NCBI RefSeq assembly: GCF_013343715.1 | Contig: NZ_JABUNR010000003.1 | Coordinates: 124,001-188,000, forward strand | DNA length: 64,000 bases | Direction: 5' to 3' | Origin: Mesobacillus harenae | GTDB lineage: Bacteria; Bacillota; Bacilli; Bacillales; Cytobacillaceae | Shown: positions 9,103-18,682 of the stretch, piece after piece | Layout of the letters: each line of letters starts with the position of its first letter | Position numbering within the stretch: the stretch's first letter is position 1 | Notes under the pieces: generated by a model | Database searches by the model: none | What the model was told of the DNA's origin: nothing | Seen by the model: the letters and a program-made list of their open reading frames with translations, nothing else | Program-made: the position numbers and the translations under genes

Positions 9103-9139
9103 AAAATGCTTGGAGACATATGCTCCAAGCATTTTTTTA
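9103..9139 (+). terminator. terminator of pheST
   Basis: 13-bp arms AAAATGCTTGGAG (9103-9115) and CTCCAAGCATTTT (9123-9135), then more T. The 100 bp between the pheT stop and this hairpin hold nothing I recognise. Confidence 0.9.
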
Positions 9140-9300
9140 TATCCGTCTTATGGAAGATAAGCACCCCGGCAGTTCGATTGGATTCCATAATTTTTCAAGA
9201 ATCGTAATAGGTACTAATTCAGCTATTTTTACAAGACTGGGTAATGAATAACAAAATTCTTTAAACAACTCAGCGATCGCCTTATGCCTGTCGCCCCTGT

Positions 9301-9550
9301 GCAGTCGGCTGCGCTTTTCTTGTCTAGCTGCGCCTCCTTGAAACTCGGCAAACTTCAATTCCTCCGGCGAAGCACAAACCGCTTCTTTGTCGGAATCTCC
9401 AGTTTGCTCGTTTCAGTGCAGTCGGCTTTGCTTTTCTTGTCTAGCTGCGCCTCCTTGAAACTCGGCAAACTTCAATTTCTCCGGCGAAGCACAAACCGCT
9501 TCTTTGTCGGAATCTCCAGTTTGCTCGTTTCAATGCAGTCGGCTTCGCTT
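9301..9550. repeat. 117-bp tandem repeat, two copies plus a partial third (family A)
   Basis: Units begin with gcagtcggct at 9301, 9418 and 9535, giving a period of exactly 117 bp. The two full copies differ at only a few positions. Each contains cgcttttcttgtctagct, the same tail-to-head junction seen (on the other strand) in the 123-bp tandem at 59351-59608. Because 117 is a multiple of three, an open frame with a 39-residue repeat runs through it, but it lacks a Shine-Dalgarno and overlaps rnhC, so I do not call it a gene. Confidence 0.85.
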
Positions 9551-9553
9551 TTC

Positions 9554-10486
9554 TTATACCCTGGCGATTTTCATTGCTTTTTGTGTATTGGCAAAATGAA
9601 GTTTTACAAATCCAGGAAGGCATTCGGGCCCTTTTTCAATAATCAGGCGTGCTGCTGCTTTATCTACTGCGGGGCCTGCACCTTTTGGAATCGTGAAACC
9701 AGCTGATGAGCTCAGCTTTTCAAAATGTCGGACAAAAGCGTATCGTGCGATCATTGAGGCTGCAGCTACAGCTGTATGGATTCCCTCGGCTTTTGTGCTG
9801 AAGAACACGCCTTCTCTCAAGATACTTTTTTGTCCCTTTAGATAATTGTAATAAATCTGTTCCTTTGCAAATTGGTCAATTAATATTGCCTCTGGCCTCA
9901 CAGGATCAATTTTTTTCAAGACATGCTGGAGAGCCTGATTGTGTAAGAGAGCCTTTATCTTGCCTTGGGACATTCCTGATTTTTGAAGAGTGTTATACTT
10001 TTCGTTATGTAGTGACAAGAGGCTATGTGGCACAATGTCAATGATCTGCTTTGCAATGGCGATGATTTTATCATCCTTTAAGTTTTTAGAATCCTGTACA
10101 CCGAGTTCCTTAAGAAGCTGAATATCTTCTTTTTTAACATAGGCAGCAACAACAGTGATGGGTCCAAAGTAATCACCTGTTCCTACCTCATCCGAACCAA
10201 TGACAGATAAGGATCCGATGTTGGCAGGCAGGCTGGCTGCAGTTTCTGCCGGTACTTTGCTCTTAGCCTTTGGAGCGTTCGCAGTTCCAGCCCATTTAGC
10301 ACTCTCCGTTTCACTGGAATTCCCCTGAAAGAGCACCTTTCCGGATTTGTAGGCAGTAATGGCACAAGCAGGAGTTTTCGCTGCAAACACACTACCAGGA
10401 GGGCTTGAAGGCTGCAAATAATTCTGATAGTAATCCTTCATCCTTGCAATTTCAGCAGGTGTTACTGTTATAACCGAGTTTCCCAA
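9554..10486 (-). CDS. rnhC: ribonuclease HIII
   Basis: A 310-residue type 2 RNase H that cleaves the RNA strand of RNA/DNA hybrids. Residues 1-90 are the TBP-like substrate-binding domain that marks RNase HIII; the catalytic domain opens with IGSDEVGTGDYFGPITV (first Asp and Glu of the DEDD site) followed by GVQDSKNLKDDKI, and AEGIHTAVAAASMIARYAFV later. It starts with TTG at 10484-10486 behind gggag on the minus strand. The last codons abut the tandem repeat, but the C-terminus (GFVKLHFANTQKAMKIA) looks intact. It is divergent from zapA, as in B. subtilis. Confidence 0.95.
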   Translation of the reverse strand: MGNSVITVTPAEIARMKDYYQNYLQPSSPPGSVFAAKTPACAITAYKSGKVLFQGNSSETESAKWAGTANAPKAKSKVPAETAASLPANIGSLSVIGSDEVGTGDYFGPITVVAAYVKKEDIQLLKELGVQDSKNLKDDKIIAIAKQIIDIVPHSLLSLHNEKYNTLQKSGMSQGKIKALLHNQALQHVLKKIDPVRPEAILIDQFAKEQIYYNYLKGQKSILREGVFFSTKAEGIHTAVAAASMIARYAFVRHFEKLSSSAGFTIPKGAGPAVDKAAARLIIEKGPECLPGFVKLHFANTQKAMKIARV

Positions 10487-10622
10487 TACAAAACACTCCC
10501 AATTTAAAAATTACTTGACAAAATACTCTGAAATGCAATCTAAACAGACACCCTTTGACTTTCCAGTGTAGTAGGTTCATGTTATAGTATAGAATAGGAT
10601 TCGTACGAATGGAGGCGTGAAA

Positions 10623-10883
10623 GTGTCAGACTTACATAAAAATCGCACGACTGTGGATATATATGGACAGCAATATACCATAGTCGGTACAGAGAGCGCC
10701 AGCCATGTGCGGCTTATTGCCTCAATGGTTGATGATAAGATGCGTGAGATCAGCTCTAAGAATCCTGCTTTAGATATTAATAAACTGGCCGTATTGACAG
10801 CTGTGAATGCTGTCAATGACTATTTAAAAGCCAAAGACCGTGCTGAACGGCTTGAGGCCGAAATTAAAAGGTTAAAGGACTGA
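10623..10883 (+). CDS. zapA: cell division protein ZapA
   Basis: An 86-residue FtsZ-ring stabilising protein. The globular head (RTTVDIYGQQYTIVGTESA, SMVDDKMREISSKNPALDINKLAVLTAVNA) is followed by a coiled-coil C-terminus rich in Lys and Glu. GTG at 10623 was preferred over GTG 10617 because ggagg at 10611-10615 is then 7 bases away rather than one. The -10-like tgttatagt (10580-10588) upstream suggests an extended -10 promoter. It is followed 7 bp later by cvpA. Confidence 0.93.
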   Translation: MSDLHKNRTTVDIYGQQYTIVGTESASHVRLIASMVDDKMREISSKNPALDINKLAVLTAVNAVNDYLKAKDRAERLEAEIKRLKD

Positions 10884-10890
10884 AAGTGTC

Positions 10891-11433
10891 ATGCTAGATC
10901 TTGCTATTATCATTATACTAATTTTCGGCTTTTTTATAGGGCTGAAAAGAGGATTTATTCTCCAATTACTTCACCTTATGGGATTTATCCTAGCTTTTAT
11001 CATCGCTCATATGTTTTATGCCGATTTGGCCCCGAAATTAACACTTTGGATCCCCTATCCCAATATAAACAGCGATACGTTCTTTGGTGGGGCGTTTAGC
11101 CAGGTAAATCTGGAAGCTGCTTATTATCGCGCCATCGCTTTTGCGGCGATTTTTTTTGCTGTAAAAATCGTCCTCCAAATCATTGCTTCCATGCTGGATT
11201 TTGTAGCCAGCCTGCCGATTTTAAAACAGCTGAATGTTTGGGCTGGCGGATTGCTTGGATTCGTTGAAGTATATCTTATCATCTTTATTTTACTATATAT
11301 TGCTGCGCTGCTTCCAATGGATGTCGTTCAACTCCATTTGGATCGGTCGGTTTTAGCAGAAGCAATCGTTAAACACACACCTGTATTGTCGGAACAAGTC
11401 AAACAGCTGTGGATAGAATATATGGCAGCATAA
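10891..11433 (+). CDS. yshB: CvpA-family membrane protein YshB
   Basis: A 180-residue membrane protein of the CvpA family, with four predicted TM segments: about 2-20 (LDLAIIIILIFGFFIGLKRG), 25-45, 80-100 and 117-140. The GLKRGF turn after TM1 is a family hallmark. CvpA was named for a colicin V phenotype in E. coli; the role in Bacillus is not established. Position between zapA and polX equals that of B. subtilis yshB. Confidence 0.88.
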   Translation: MLDLAIIIILIFGFFIGLKRGFILQLLHLMGFILAFIIAHMFYADLAPKLTLWIPYPNINSDTFFGGAFSQVNLEAAYYRAIAFAAIFFAVKIVLQIIASMLDFVASLPILKQLNVWAGGLLGFVEVYLIIFILLYIAALLPMDVVQLHLDRSVLAEAIVKHTPVLSEQVKQLWIEYMAA

Positions 11434-11461
11434 CTTCTCTTCCCGGAGAAGTTTTTCTTTT
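11432..11461 (+). terminator. terminator after zapA-yshB
   Basis: AACTTCTC and GGAGAAGTT arms around TTCCC, then TTTTCTTTT. It starts at the yshB stop codon, so polX is likely to need its own promoter, which I could not place with confidence. Confidence 0.82.
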
Positions 11462-11575
11462 AAAAATACAGATATAGAATGTCTATATATCTTGTAATGA
11501 AAATAACTGCTGAAAATGAGTGGTTCTGGGACGAAAAGCTAATAATGAAAATGTATATAAGGCAGGTGCTTTGTA

Positions 11576-13306
11576 ATGGAAATAAATAAAAAGGATGTTG
11601 TCCAGCTGTTAGAAACAATCGCCATTTATATGGAGCTAAAGGGAGAGAATCCTTTTAAGGTGGCTGCTTTCCGAAAAGCAGCAGGAGCTCTGGAATCTGA
11701 TGACAGAAGTTTGTCTGCAATGGGTGATGTAACGAAAATTTCAGGAATTGGCAAAGGGACTGCGGCTGTTATAGAGGAATTTATGAACGAAGGGACGACA
11801 AGTGTCCTTAATGAATTAAAGGAACAAGTACCAGAAGGGCTTATCCCTCTTTTACAGCTACCAGGCTTAGGAGGCAAGAAGATTGCAAAGCTATATAAGG
11901 AATTACATATAGAGAATGCAGCCGATTTGGAGAAGGCTTGCAAGGAAGGTACAGTGGAGAAACTTGCTGGGTTCGGAAAAAAAACTCAGGAAAAGATCCT
12001 TGCCGCTCTTGAAAATGCAGGAACGCGCCCGGAACGGCTGCCTTTGGCATTTATGCTTACAGCTGCGGAAATGATTGAGTCCCAGCTTAGCAACATGGAA
12101 GGCATTGAAGTATTTTCTAGGGCAGGAAGTCTTCGGCGTATGAGGGAGACCATTAAAGACTTGGATTTTATTATTGCTTCGTCTGAACCTGATAGAGTTA
12201 AAGAACAGCTTGTCGGGCTGCCTGATATAAAAGAAATTATAGCAGCAGGGGATACTAAAGTTTCGATAACTCTAGCTCTCAGTTTTGAAGTAAATGTGGA
12301 TTTCCGTATCGTGCAGCCTGATGAATTCGTGACAGCTCTTCATCATTTCACTGGATCTAAAGATCATAACGTAAAAATGAGACAGCTGGCCAAGGAAAAT
12401 GGCGAAAAAATTAGTGAGTATGGAGTTGAAAATGCTGAAACCGGTGAGGTTCTTACTTTTTCAACAGAAGAAGAGTTTTATAATCACTTCGGCCTTCCGT
12501 TTATTCCGCCCGAACTGCGTGAAGATGGATCAGAGGTAGAAAAATACAAGTCTGATTTACAGCTTATTTCATTAAACGCAATAAAAGGTGACTTGCACAT
12601 GCATACAGCTTGGAGTGATGGAGCCTATTCTGTTGAGGAAATGGCGAAGGCTTGCCAGGCAAAGGGATATAAATATATGGCAGTGACCGACCACTCACAA
12701 TATCTGAAGGTGGCAAACGGACTAACTGCAGAACGACTTAGAAAACAAATGGAAGAAATCAAAACCATAAATGAAAAGTTTGACGATTTCACGATTTTGA
12801 CAGGAATAGAAATGGACATTCTGCCTGATGCATCTCTAGATTTCGATGAAGAATTGCTTAAAGAGGTGGATGTAGTCATCGCTTCTATCCATTCCTCTTT
12901 TTCTCAGCCAAGAGAAAAAATTATGGAACGGCTAAAAGCTGCTTTGCGAAGTGCTCATGTTGATATCATTGCCCATCCGACCGGCAGATTAATTGGCCGC
13001 CGGGAAGGCTATGATGTCGATATTGAGATGCTGATTGAGCTGGCCAAAGAAACAAATACAGCATTAGAATTAAATGCAAATCCGCATAGGCTTGATCTCG
13101 CACACTATCATTTGCAGAAAGCACAGGCAGCCGGTGTAAAGATTGTAATTAATACGGATGCGCATAAAATCGATACCTTAAGCCATATGGAAATTGGTGT
13201 ATCTGCTGCAATGAAAGGGTGGATTCGGGAGGAAACGGTTTTAAACACTTTAAGTACTGAAAAACTAAAGGACTTTTTGCATAATAGAGACCAGCAGGAC
13301 CGTTAG
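11576..13306 (+). CDS. polX: DNA polymerase/3'-5' exonuclease PolX
   Basis: A 576-residue family X DNA polymerase for gap-filling base excision repair. N-terminal HhH motifs (KISGIGKGTAAVIEEF about 54-70; LPGLGGKKIAKLY about 94-106) precede the palm, with GSLRRMRETIKDLDFIIAS (about 185-203) holding two catalytic Asp of the nucleotidyl transfer site and VNVDFRI the third. Residues from about 338 form the PHP domain (GDLHMHTAWSDG, VTDHSQYL, IAHPTGRLIG, NTDAHKI), the Mn-dependent exonuclease. Full length; B. subtilis PolX is 570. Confidence 0.96.
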   Translation: MEINKKDVVQLLETIAIYMELKGENPFKVAAFRKAAGALESDDRSLSAMGDVTKISGIGKGTAAVIEEFMNEGTTSVLNELKEQVPEGLIPLLQLPGLGGKKIAKLYKELHIENAADLEKACKEGTVEKLAGFGKKTQEKILAALENAGTRPERLPLAFMLTAAEMIESQLSNMEGIEVFSRAGSLRRMRETIKDLDFIIASSEPDRVKEQLVGLPDIKEIIAAGDTKVSITLALSFEVNVDFRIVQPDEFVTALHHFTGSKDHNVKMRQLAKENGEKISEYGVENAETGEVLTFSTEEEFYNHFGLPFIPPELREDGSEVEKYKSDLQLISLNAIKGDLHMHTAWSDGAYSVEEMAKACQAKGYKYMAVTDHSQYLKVANGLTAERLRKQMEEIKTINEKFDDFTILTGIEMDILPDASLDFDEELLKEVDVVIASIHSSFSQPREKIMERLKAALRSAHVDIIAHPTGRLIGRREGYDVDIEMLIELAKETNTALELNANPHRLDLAHYHLQKAQAAGVKIVINTDAHKIDTLSHMEIGVSAAMKGWIREETVLNTLSTEKLKDFLHNRDQQDR

Positions 13307-13324
13307 TTAGAGAGGAGGAGACAG

Positions 13325-15679
13325 ATGCAGGAAAGAGTATTAAAGATACTTGAATTTGATAAGGTTAAAAGTCAGCTGTTAGAGCATGTTTCCTCACCGC
13401 TTGGTAGAGAAAAGGGGGTAAACTTGCTGCCATCAGCTGATCTGGATGAAGTCATCCGCCTTCAAGAAGAAACTGATGAAGCAGTCAATGTTTTACGTAT
13501 AAAAGGGAATGTGCCTTTGTCAGGCATTTACGATATTCGAGCACATTTGAAAAGGGCTGTGATCGGGGGAATGCTGAGTCCGCAGGAACTGGTTCAGGTT
13601 GCAAGTACCGTTCACGCAGGCAGGCAGATTAGAAAATTTATAGAAGACACCGCAGAGAATTTAGATATCCCGATTTTAGCTGGCTATGCAGATGGAATCA
13701 CTGTCCTTGCCCATGTTGAAGAAACTATCAAGATGGCAGTTGACGAAGGCGGAGAAATTTTAGACAGTGCCAGTGATACACTTAGATCCCTTAGAAATCA
13801 GCTGCGGACACGTGAATCAAGGGTACGGGAAAAGCTTGAGAGTATGATACGGTCTTCGAGTGCACAAAAGATGTTATCAGATGCAATTGTAACGATCCGA
13901 AATGATCGCTTCGTAATACCCGTTAAACAGGAATACCGAGGCCATTATGGCGGGACAATCCATGACCAGAGCGCATCTGGCCAAACCTTGTTTATCGAAC
14001 CGCAAGCGATTGTACAGCTGAATAACGAACTTCAAACTATCCGTGTCAAAGAGCAGAGTGAAATCGAGAGAATCTTAATTGAATTATCAGATCTTGTCGC
14101 AGAGAATGATGAGGCGTTAAAAGGCAACTCTGCCATTTTGGCAGAGCTGGATTTTATGTTCGCAAAAGCAAGGTATGGGAGCAGGATAAAGGGCTCAAAG
14201 CCTTCGGTTAATAACGAAGGAAGAATCTCGTTATTTAAAGCTCGGCATCCGCTAATCCCGATTGACGAAGTAGTCCCTAATGATGTTGTCCTCGGAAAGG
14301 ATTATTCGACGATCGTCATTACTGGTCCCAACACAGGCGGTAAAACAGTCACGCTAAAAACAGTAGGTCTTTGCACATTAATGGCTCAGGCTGGTTTGCC
14401 TATTCCTGCCTTAGATGGATCTGAAATCGCTGTTTTTGGGGCAGTCTATGCGGATATCGGCGACGAGCAGTCAATTGAGCAAAGCTTAAGTACCTTCTCT
14501 TCCCACATGGTAAACATTGTAGATATTTTGGAAAAAGCTAGCTTTGACAGCCTCGTTTTGTTTGATGAGCTTGGTGCAGGAACAGACCCGCAAGAAGGCG
14601 CTGCACTTGGTATCTCTATTTTGGATGAAGTTTATCGCCGGGGCTCAAGAGTGATTGCGACAACCCATTATCCGGAATTAAAAGCATATGGCTATAATCG
14701 TGAAGGGGTTATTAATGCAAGCGTTGAGTTTGATATTGAAACATTAAGCCCAACCTATAAACTCTTAATCGGTGTCCCTGGCCGAAGCAATGCCTTTGAA
14801 ATCTCGAAAAGACTAGGTTTAAACGAAAGAGTAATCGATATAGCAAGAACGTATATTGATGCCGAAAGCAATCAGGTAGAAAATATGATAGCCTCCCTGG
14901 AAACCAGCAAAAGGCAAGCTGAAACGGAGCTGGAAGAAGCTGACTCTTTGTTAAAAGATGCTCAAAAGCTTCATGAAGACCTTCAAAAACAAATGGCTGA
15001 ATACTATCAGAAAAAAGACGAGTTAATGGCCAAGGCAAGAGAGAAGGCTTCTGAAGTAGTTGAAAAAGCCAAGGGAGAAGCGGAAGATATAATTCACGAT
15101 TTACGGAAGATGCGGCTTGAAAATGGTGCAGCTGTTAAAGAACACGAACTAATTGAAGCGAAAAGACGTCTAACTGATGCAGCCCCGGAAAAGTCTGGAG
15201 ACCAGAAACAGAAACAGCCAGCTTCGAAAAAGCACTCTTTTCGGGCAGGAGACGAAGTGAAAGTCCTGACGTTTGGACAAAAGGGCCAATTGTTAGAACG
15301 GGTAACAAATGAAGAGTGGCAAGTACAAATTGGTATCCTAAAAATGAAAGTAAATGAAAAGGATTTAGAGTATATCGATAGTCCAAAACAAAAAGAAACA
15401 AGGCCGATTGCTACCCTTAAGGGTAAGGATTATCATGTTGGCCTCGAGCTGGATTTGAGGGGCGAACGGTATGAAAATGCCCTAATGCGTGTTGAAAAGT
15501 ATATAGATGATGCTCTTCTCGCCGGTTATCCACGCGTTTCAATCATTCATGGAAAAGGTACTGGCGCTTTAAGGCAGGGTGTACAAGAATATTTAAAGAA
15601 TCACCGTTCGGTAAAACGCAGTCGCTTTGGAGAAGCGGGTGAAGGCGGAACCGGTGTAACAGTGGTGGAATTCAAATAG
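13325..15679 (+). CDS. mutS2: endonuclease MutS2
   Basis: A 784-residue MutS paralogue without mismatch-recognition domains, which suppresses homologous recombination and, in Bacillus, is also linked to collided-ribosome rescue. The ATPase has Walker A GPNTGGKT (about 335) and the [16 protein letters not shown]alker B/signature (about 418). A coiled-coil stretch (about 510-640) leads to the C-terminal Smr nuclease domain, [20 protein letters not shown] and [18 protein letters not shown]. It begins 18 bp after polX with a strong gaggagg. Confidence 0.97.
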   Translation: MQERVLKILEFDKVKSQLLEHVSSPLGREKGVNLLPSADLDEVIRLQEETDEAVNVLRIKGNVPLSGIYDIRAHLKRAVIGGMLSPQELVQVASTVHAGRQIRKFIEDTAENLDIPILAGYADGITVLAHVEETIKMAVDEGGEILDSASDTLRSLRNQLRTRESRVREKLESMIRSSSAQKMLSDAIVTIRNDRFVIPVKQEYRGHYGGTIHDQSASGQTLFIEPQAIVQLNNELQTIRVKEQSEIERILIELSDLVAENDEALKGNSAILAELDFMFAKARYGSRIKGSKPSVNNEGRISLFKARHPLIPIDEVVPNDVVLGKDYSTIVITGPNTGGKTVTLKTVGLCTLMAQAGLPIPALDGSEIAVFGAVYADIGDEQSIEQSLSTFSSHMVNIVDILEKASFDSLVLFDELGAGTDPQEGAALGISILDEVYRRGSRVIATTHYPELKAYGYNREGVINASVEFDIETLSPTYKLLIGVPGRSNAFEISKRLGLNERVIDIARTYIDAESNQVENMIASLETSKRQAETELEEADSLLKDAQKLHEDLQKQMAEYYQKKDELMAKAREKASEVVEKAKGEAEDIIHDLRKMRLENGAAVKEHELIEAKRRLTDAAPEKSGDQKQKQPASKKHSFRAGDEVKVLTFGQKGQLLERVTNEEWQVQIGILKMKVNEKDLEYIDSPKQKETRPIATLKGKDYHVGLELDLRGERYENALMRVEKYIDDALLAGYPRVSIIHGKGTGALRQGVQEYLKNHRSVKRSRFGEAGEGGTGVTVVEFK

Positions 15680-15699
15680 TTTTTGCAGGGAGAACGGTT

Positions 15700-16107
15700 A
15701 TGGACCAATTTTGGGGAAATGAGTATGTGCTGACCGCAGCAAACTATAGCGTTGTTATTCTTTGTATCATCTTATTTTTAGCTGTATTTGAGCTTGTAAC
15801 AAAATACAAAAACTGGGATGAAATCAAAAAGGGAAATGTGTCCGTAGCCATGGCCACGGGCGGGAAAATATTCGGCGTGTCCAATATATTCCGCCATTCA
15901 ATTGAGGTCCATGACTCCCTATTCACAATGATTGGCTGGGGAGTTTACGGTTTTATTCTGTTGCTGATCGGGTATTTTATTTTTGAATTTATGACACCAA
16001 AATTCAACATCGATGAAGAAATAAAAAGAGACAACCGGGCAGTTGGATTTATTTCCATGGCGATTTCAATTGGTCTATCGTATGTTATAGGTGCCGGGAT
16101 TTCATGA
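15700..16107 (+). CDS. yshE: DUF350 membrane protein YshE
   Basis: A 135-residue protein with four TM segments arranged as two similar pairs (about 12-35, 45-62, 75-98, 110-133), which is how DUF350 proteins look. GNVSVAMATGGKIFGVS and NRAVGFISMAISIGLSYVIG are the repeated signature halves. It lies directly after mutS2, as in B. subtilis. Function unknown. Confidence 0.82.
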   Translation: MDQFWGNEYVLTAANYSVVILCIILFLAVFELVTKYKNWDEIKKGNVSVAMATGGKIFGVSNIFRHSIEVHDSLFTMIGWGVYGFILLLIGYFIFEFMTPKFNIDEEIKRDNRAVGFISMAISIGLSYVIGAGIS

Positions 16108-16114
16108 GGGGAGA

Positions 16115-16198
16115 ATGGTCGTGGAAACATTAGCAAAAGTCCTGCTTGTTCTTTGCGCTGGATTTGTATTGTTGGGAGTATATTATCTTGTATTTTAA
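16115..16198 (+). CDS. 27-residue single-TM small protein
   Basis: A very short frame just 7 bp after yshE: MVVETLAKVLLVLC then AGFVLLGVYYLVF. An acidic start is followed by about 20 uninterrupted hydrophobic residues, a typical small membrane protein. The Shine-Dalgarno aggggag (16107-16113) suits either ATG 16115 or GTG 16121. It ends 6 bp before a good terminator at 16204, so it is transcribed with mutS2-yshE. I do not recognise a family. Comparative conservation would decide whether it is real. Confidence 0.6.
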   Translation: MVVETLAKVLLVLCAGFVLLGVYYLVF

Positions 16199-16203
16199 CG
16201 TTT

Positions 16204-16236
16204 GGGCACTATCCGTATAGGGTGGTGCCTTTTTTG
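16204..16236 (+). terminator. terminator of the mutS2-yshE unit
   Basis: GGCAC (16205-16209) pairs with GTGCC (16225-16229) and TATCC with GGGTG-side bases inside; six T follow. Confidence 0.82.
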
Positions 16237-16778
16237 TGGCTTGGGAAGTAAGGCAAGTTATAGTAGGTTCAAGTTTTGGATAATTGGATATGTTGTTTAG
16301 GGCTTAATGATGTACAAGATCTACTAGCTAAAAGGAACACATAGGATCACTGGTGAGAGAAGCTGAGTTCTTTCTTTTTAGAATCATTCTCGTTATGAAT
16401 ATAACGATTTATTATGGAATAGGTACCTCTATTCATGGAATATATTGATTTGGTTGGGAATAAAAAGAGCAAGTCCATACAGCCGGCAATTTTTCGACAT
16501 GATTTGAAGCCAAAAAGCAGATCCGAAGAGCATTTTATGCATCCTGTAAGGTTATTTTGGGCAAATAATTAAAATTCCTTTCTATTTGTCTAGCTCAACG
16601 CTCTACTGGTTACAAAGCCAAGCCCTTAAAGGTATAACGGCAAAGATGTTCGTGTTGTTTTGAACTTATCAATGTGGAAGAAGGCACTTAAACCTCTCTT
16701 CCTGTTCTGCTGTGCCTCGCTTTATGAGGGTTCGCCTTGAACTTTTTGGGGTTGAACAAGACGCTTCAGCATTTCTGT
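16237..16778. other. non-coding gap with a decayed family A repeat
   Basis: No frame here has both a Shine-Dalgarno and coding character. From 16586 (ttgtctagct) to about 16777 (gacgcttcagcatttctg) the sequence follows the layout of the family A repeat with many substitutions and a longer middle. The rest (16237-16585) is AT-rich and I see nothing in it. Confidence 0.45.
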
Positions 16779-16807
16779 TTGTCAGAATTTGTTGAATATA
16801 TTATAAT
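16779..16807 (+). promoter_or_regulatory. SigA promoter of lcfA
   Basis: TTGTCA (16779-16784), 17-bp spacer, TATAAT (16802-16807), about 50 bp before the ATG. No FadR-type palindrome was found next to it. Confidence 0.8.
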
Positions 16808-16855
16808 GAAGCGAGTATAAAGAGTTTTCTAAATATTTAAAAAGGGGGTTTTGTA

Positions 16856-18574
16856 ATGAAAGAACAGATAACAGATCAAAAACCATGGCTAAAGCAATAC
16901 CCGGCAGAGATTCCAGCGGTACTGGATTATAAAGAACAATCAGTCCAGGAATATCTTGTGCAGGCTGCAGATGAGTTTCCTGAAAAGTCAGCTATTCATT
17001 TTATGGGCAAGGAAATGTCTTATAAACAGTTATATGAAAGCGCTAAGAAATTTGCTGGGTACCTTCAGTATCTTGGTATTGAAAAGGGAGACAGGGTGGC
17101 TATAATGCTGCCAAACATGCCTGCATCAGTCATTGGTTACTATGGCATTCTATTGGCTGGAGGGATTGTAGTCCAGACTAACCCGCTGTATATGGAGCGA
17201 GAACTTGAATACCAGATGAAAGACTCGGGAGCGAAGGCTATTATTACGCTTGATATTTTATTCCCGCGGGTATCTAAGGTAAAGGACCAAACAAGTCTTA
17301 AGCATGTAATTGTAACCGCCATCAAGGACTTTTTACCATTTCCGAAGAATTTGATTTATCCATTCATCCAAAAAAAGCAATATGGTATTATAGTCAATGT
17401 GAAACATGAGGGAACAAACCACTTATTTACCGAAATTCTAAAGCAGCCACAAAAGGAGCTTCAAACACATAGTGTGGATTTTGCTGAGGACCTTGCCTTA
17501 TTGCAATATACTGGTGGAACAACTGGGTTTCCTAAAGGTGTTATGCTTACCCATAAAAATCTTGTATCCAATTCTGCTATGAGCGAGGCCTGGCTTTATA
17601 AATGTAAACGAGGAGAAGAGATTGTACTCGGTATTCTTCCATTCTTCCATGTTTATGGAATGACGACAGTACTCATTTCATCTATTATGCAGGGAAATAA
17701 AATGGTGCTGCTTCCCAAGTTTGATCCGGAAACAACATTAAAAACTATACAAAAACAACGTCCTACATTGTTTCCTGGAGCACCGACTATTTATATAGGC
17801 CTTTTAAATCATCCGGACATAAACAAATATGATTTGTCCTCAATTCATTCTTGCATCAGCGGTTCGGCGGCCTTGCCAGTTGAAGTACAGCAAAAATTTG
17901 AAAAGGTGACGGGCGGTAAGCTTGTTGAAGGATACGGACTGACAGAATCATCTCCAGTTACACATTCTAACTTCCTTTGGGATCGGGAAAGAGTTTCCGG
18001 AAGTATAGGGCTTCCTTGGCCGGATACAGATGCAGCTATATTTTCAACGGAAACTGGAGAACCAGTGCCGCAAGGTGAGATCGGTGAGCTTGCAGTTAAA
18101 GGTCCTCAAGTAATGAAGGGATATTGGAATAACCCGGAAGAAACAGAAAATGTATTACGTGATGGATGGCTATACACAGGTGACCTTGGCTATATGGACG
18201 AAAACGGATATTTTTACATTGTTGATCGTAAAAAGGATATGATTATAGCAGGGGGCTACAATATTTATCCTCGTGAAATTGAAGAGGTGTTATATGAGCA
18301 TCCAGCCGTCCAAGAGGTTGTCGCAGCTGGTATTCCTGATCCATACCGCGGGGAAACAGTCAAAGCGTTTGTCGTTTTGAAAGAAGGAAAAACAGTAACC
18401 ACCGAAGAATTAAATGAATATGCCCGTAAGCACCTGGCAGCTTATAAAGTCCCTAGAGAATACGAGTTTAGAAGTGAACTGCCAAAAACTGCAGTCGGAA
18501 AAATTCTAAGAAGAACCCTTGTGGACGAGGAAAAGAAAAAGCAACAGAACCTTGATGAGCAAAAAAGGGCTTAA
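16856..18574 (+). CDS. lcfA: long-chain fatty-acid CoA ligase
   Basis: A 572-residue acyl-CoA synthetase of the ANL superfamily that activates long-chain fatty acids with ATP and CoA for beta-oxidation. The P-loop-like A3 motif YTGGTTGFPKGVMLTHKN (about 217-235), A5 GYGLTESSPVTH (about 360), A7 YTGDLGYMDENGYF (about 440) and A10 PKTAVGKILRR with its catalytic Lys near the C-terminus are all present. Strong Shine-Dalgarno aaggggg. First gene of the lcfA-fadR-fadB-etfB-etfA cluster, as in B. subtilis. Confidence 0.95.
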   Translation: MKEQITDQKPWLKQYPAEIPAVLDYKEQSVQEYLVQAADEFPEKSAIHFMGKEMSYKQLYESAKKFAGYLQYLGIEKGDRVAIMLPNMPASVIGYYGILLAGGIVVQTNPLYMERELEYQMKDSGAKAIITLDILFPRVSKVKDQTSLKHVIVTAIKDFLPFPKNLIYPFIQKKQYGIIVNVKHEGTNHLFTEILKQPQKELQTHSVDFAEDLALLQYTGGTTGFPKGVMLTHKNLVSNSAMSEAWLYKCKRGEEIVLGILPFFHVYGMTTVLISSIMQGNKMVLLPKFDPETTLKTIQKQRPTLFPGAPTIYIGLLNHPDINKYDLSSIHSCISGSAALPVEVQQKFEKVTGGKLVEGYGLTESSPVTHSNFLWDRERVSGSIGLPWPDTDAAIFSTETGEPVPQGEIGELAVKGPQVMKGYWNNPEETENVLRDGWLYTGDLGYMDENGYFYIVDRKKDMIIAGGYNIYPREIEEVLYEHPAVQEVVAAGIPDPYRGETVKAFVVLKEGKTVTTEELNEYARKHLAAYKVPREYEFRSELPKTAVGKILRRTLVDEEKKKQQNLDEQKRA

Positions 18575-18646
18575 AATTCAAGGGGGATAGATTGATCTGC
18601 TTTATCAGAATAGATAGACACGTCTGTAAATTGCCCGTTTAAATTC

Positions 18647-18675
18647 TTGACAGCGAACACTAAGTTTACTATTAT
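18647..18675 (+). promoter_or_regulatory. SigA promoter of fadR
   Basis: TTGACA (18647-18652), 17-bp spacer, TATTAT (18670-18675). The predicted start of transcription falls at the edge of the FadR operator at 18683. Confidence 0.75.
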
Positions 18676-18682
18676 AAAATTA

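Noticed and set aside
9284..9706. 140-residue frame with an internal 39-residue repeat
   Set aside because: It is the translation of the 117-bp tandem repeat and then runs antisense into rnhC; no Shine-Dalgarno, and the repeat length being a multiple of three explains the open frame.
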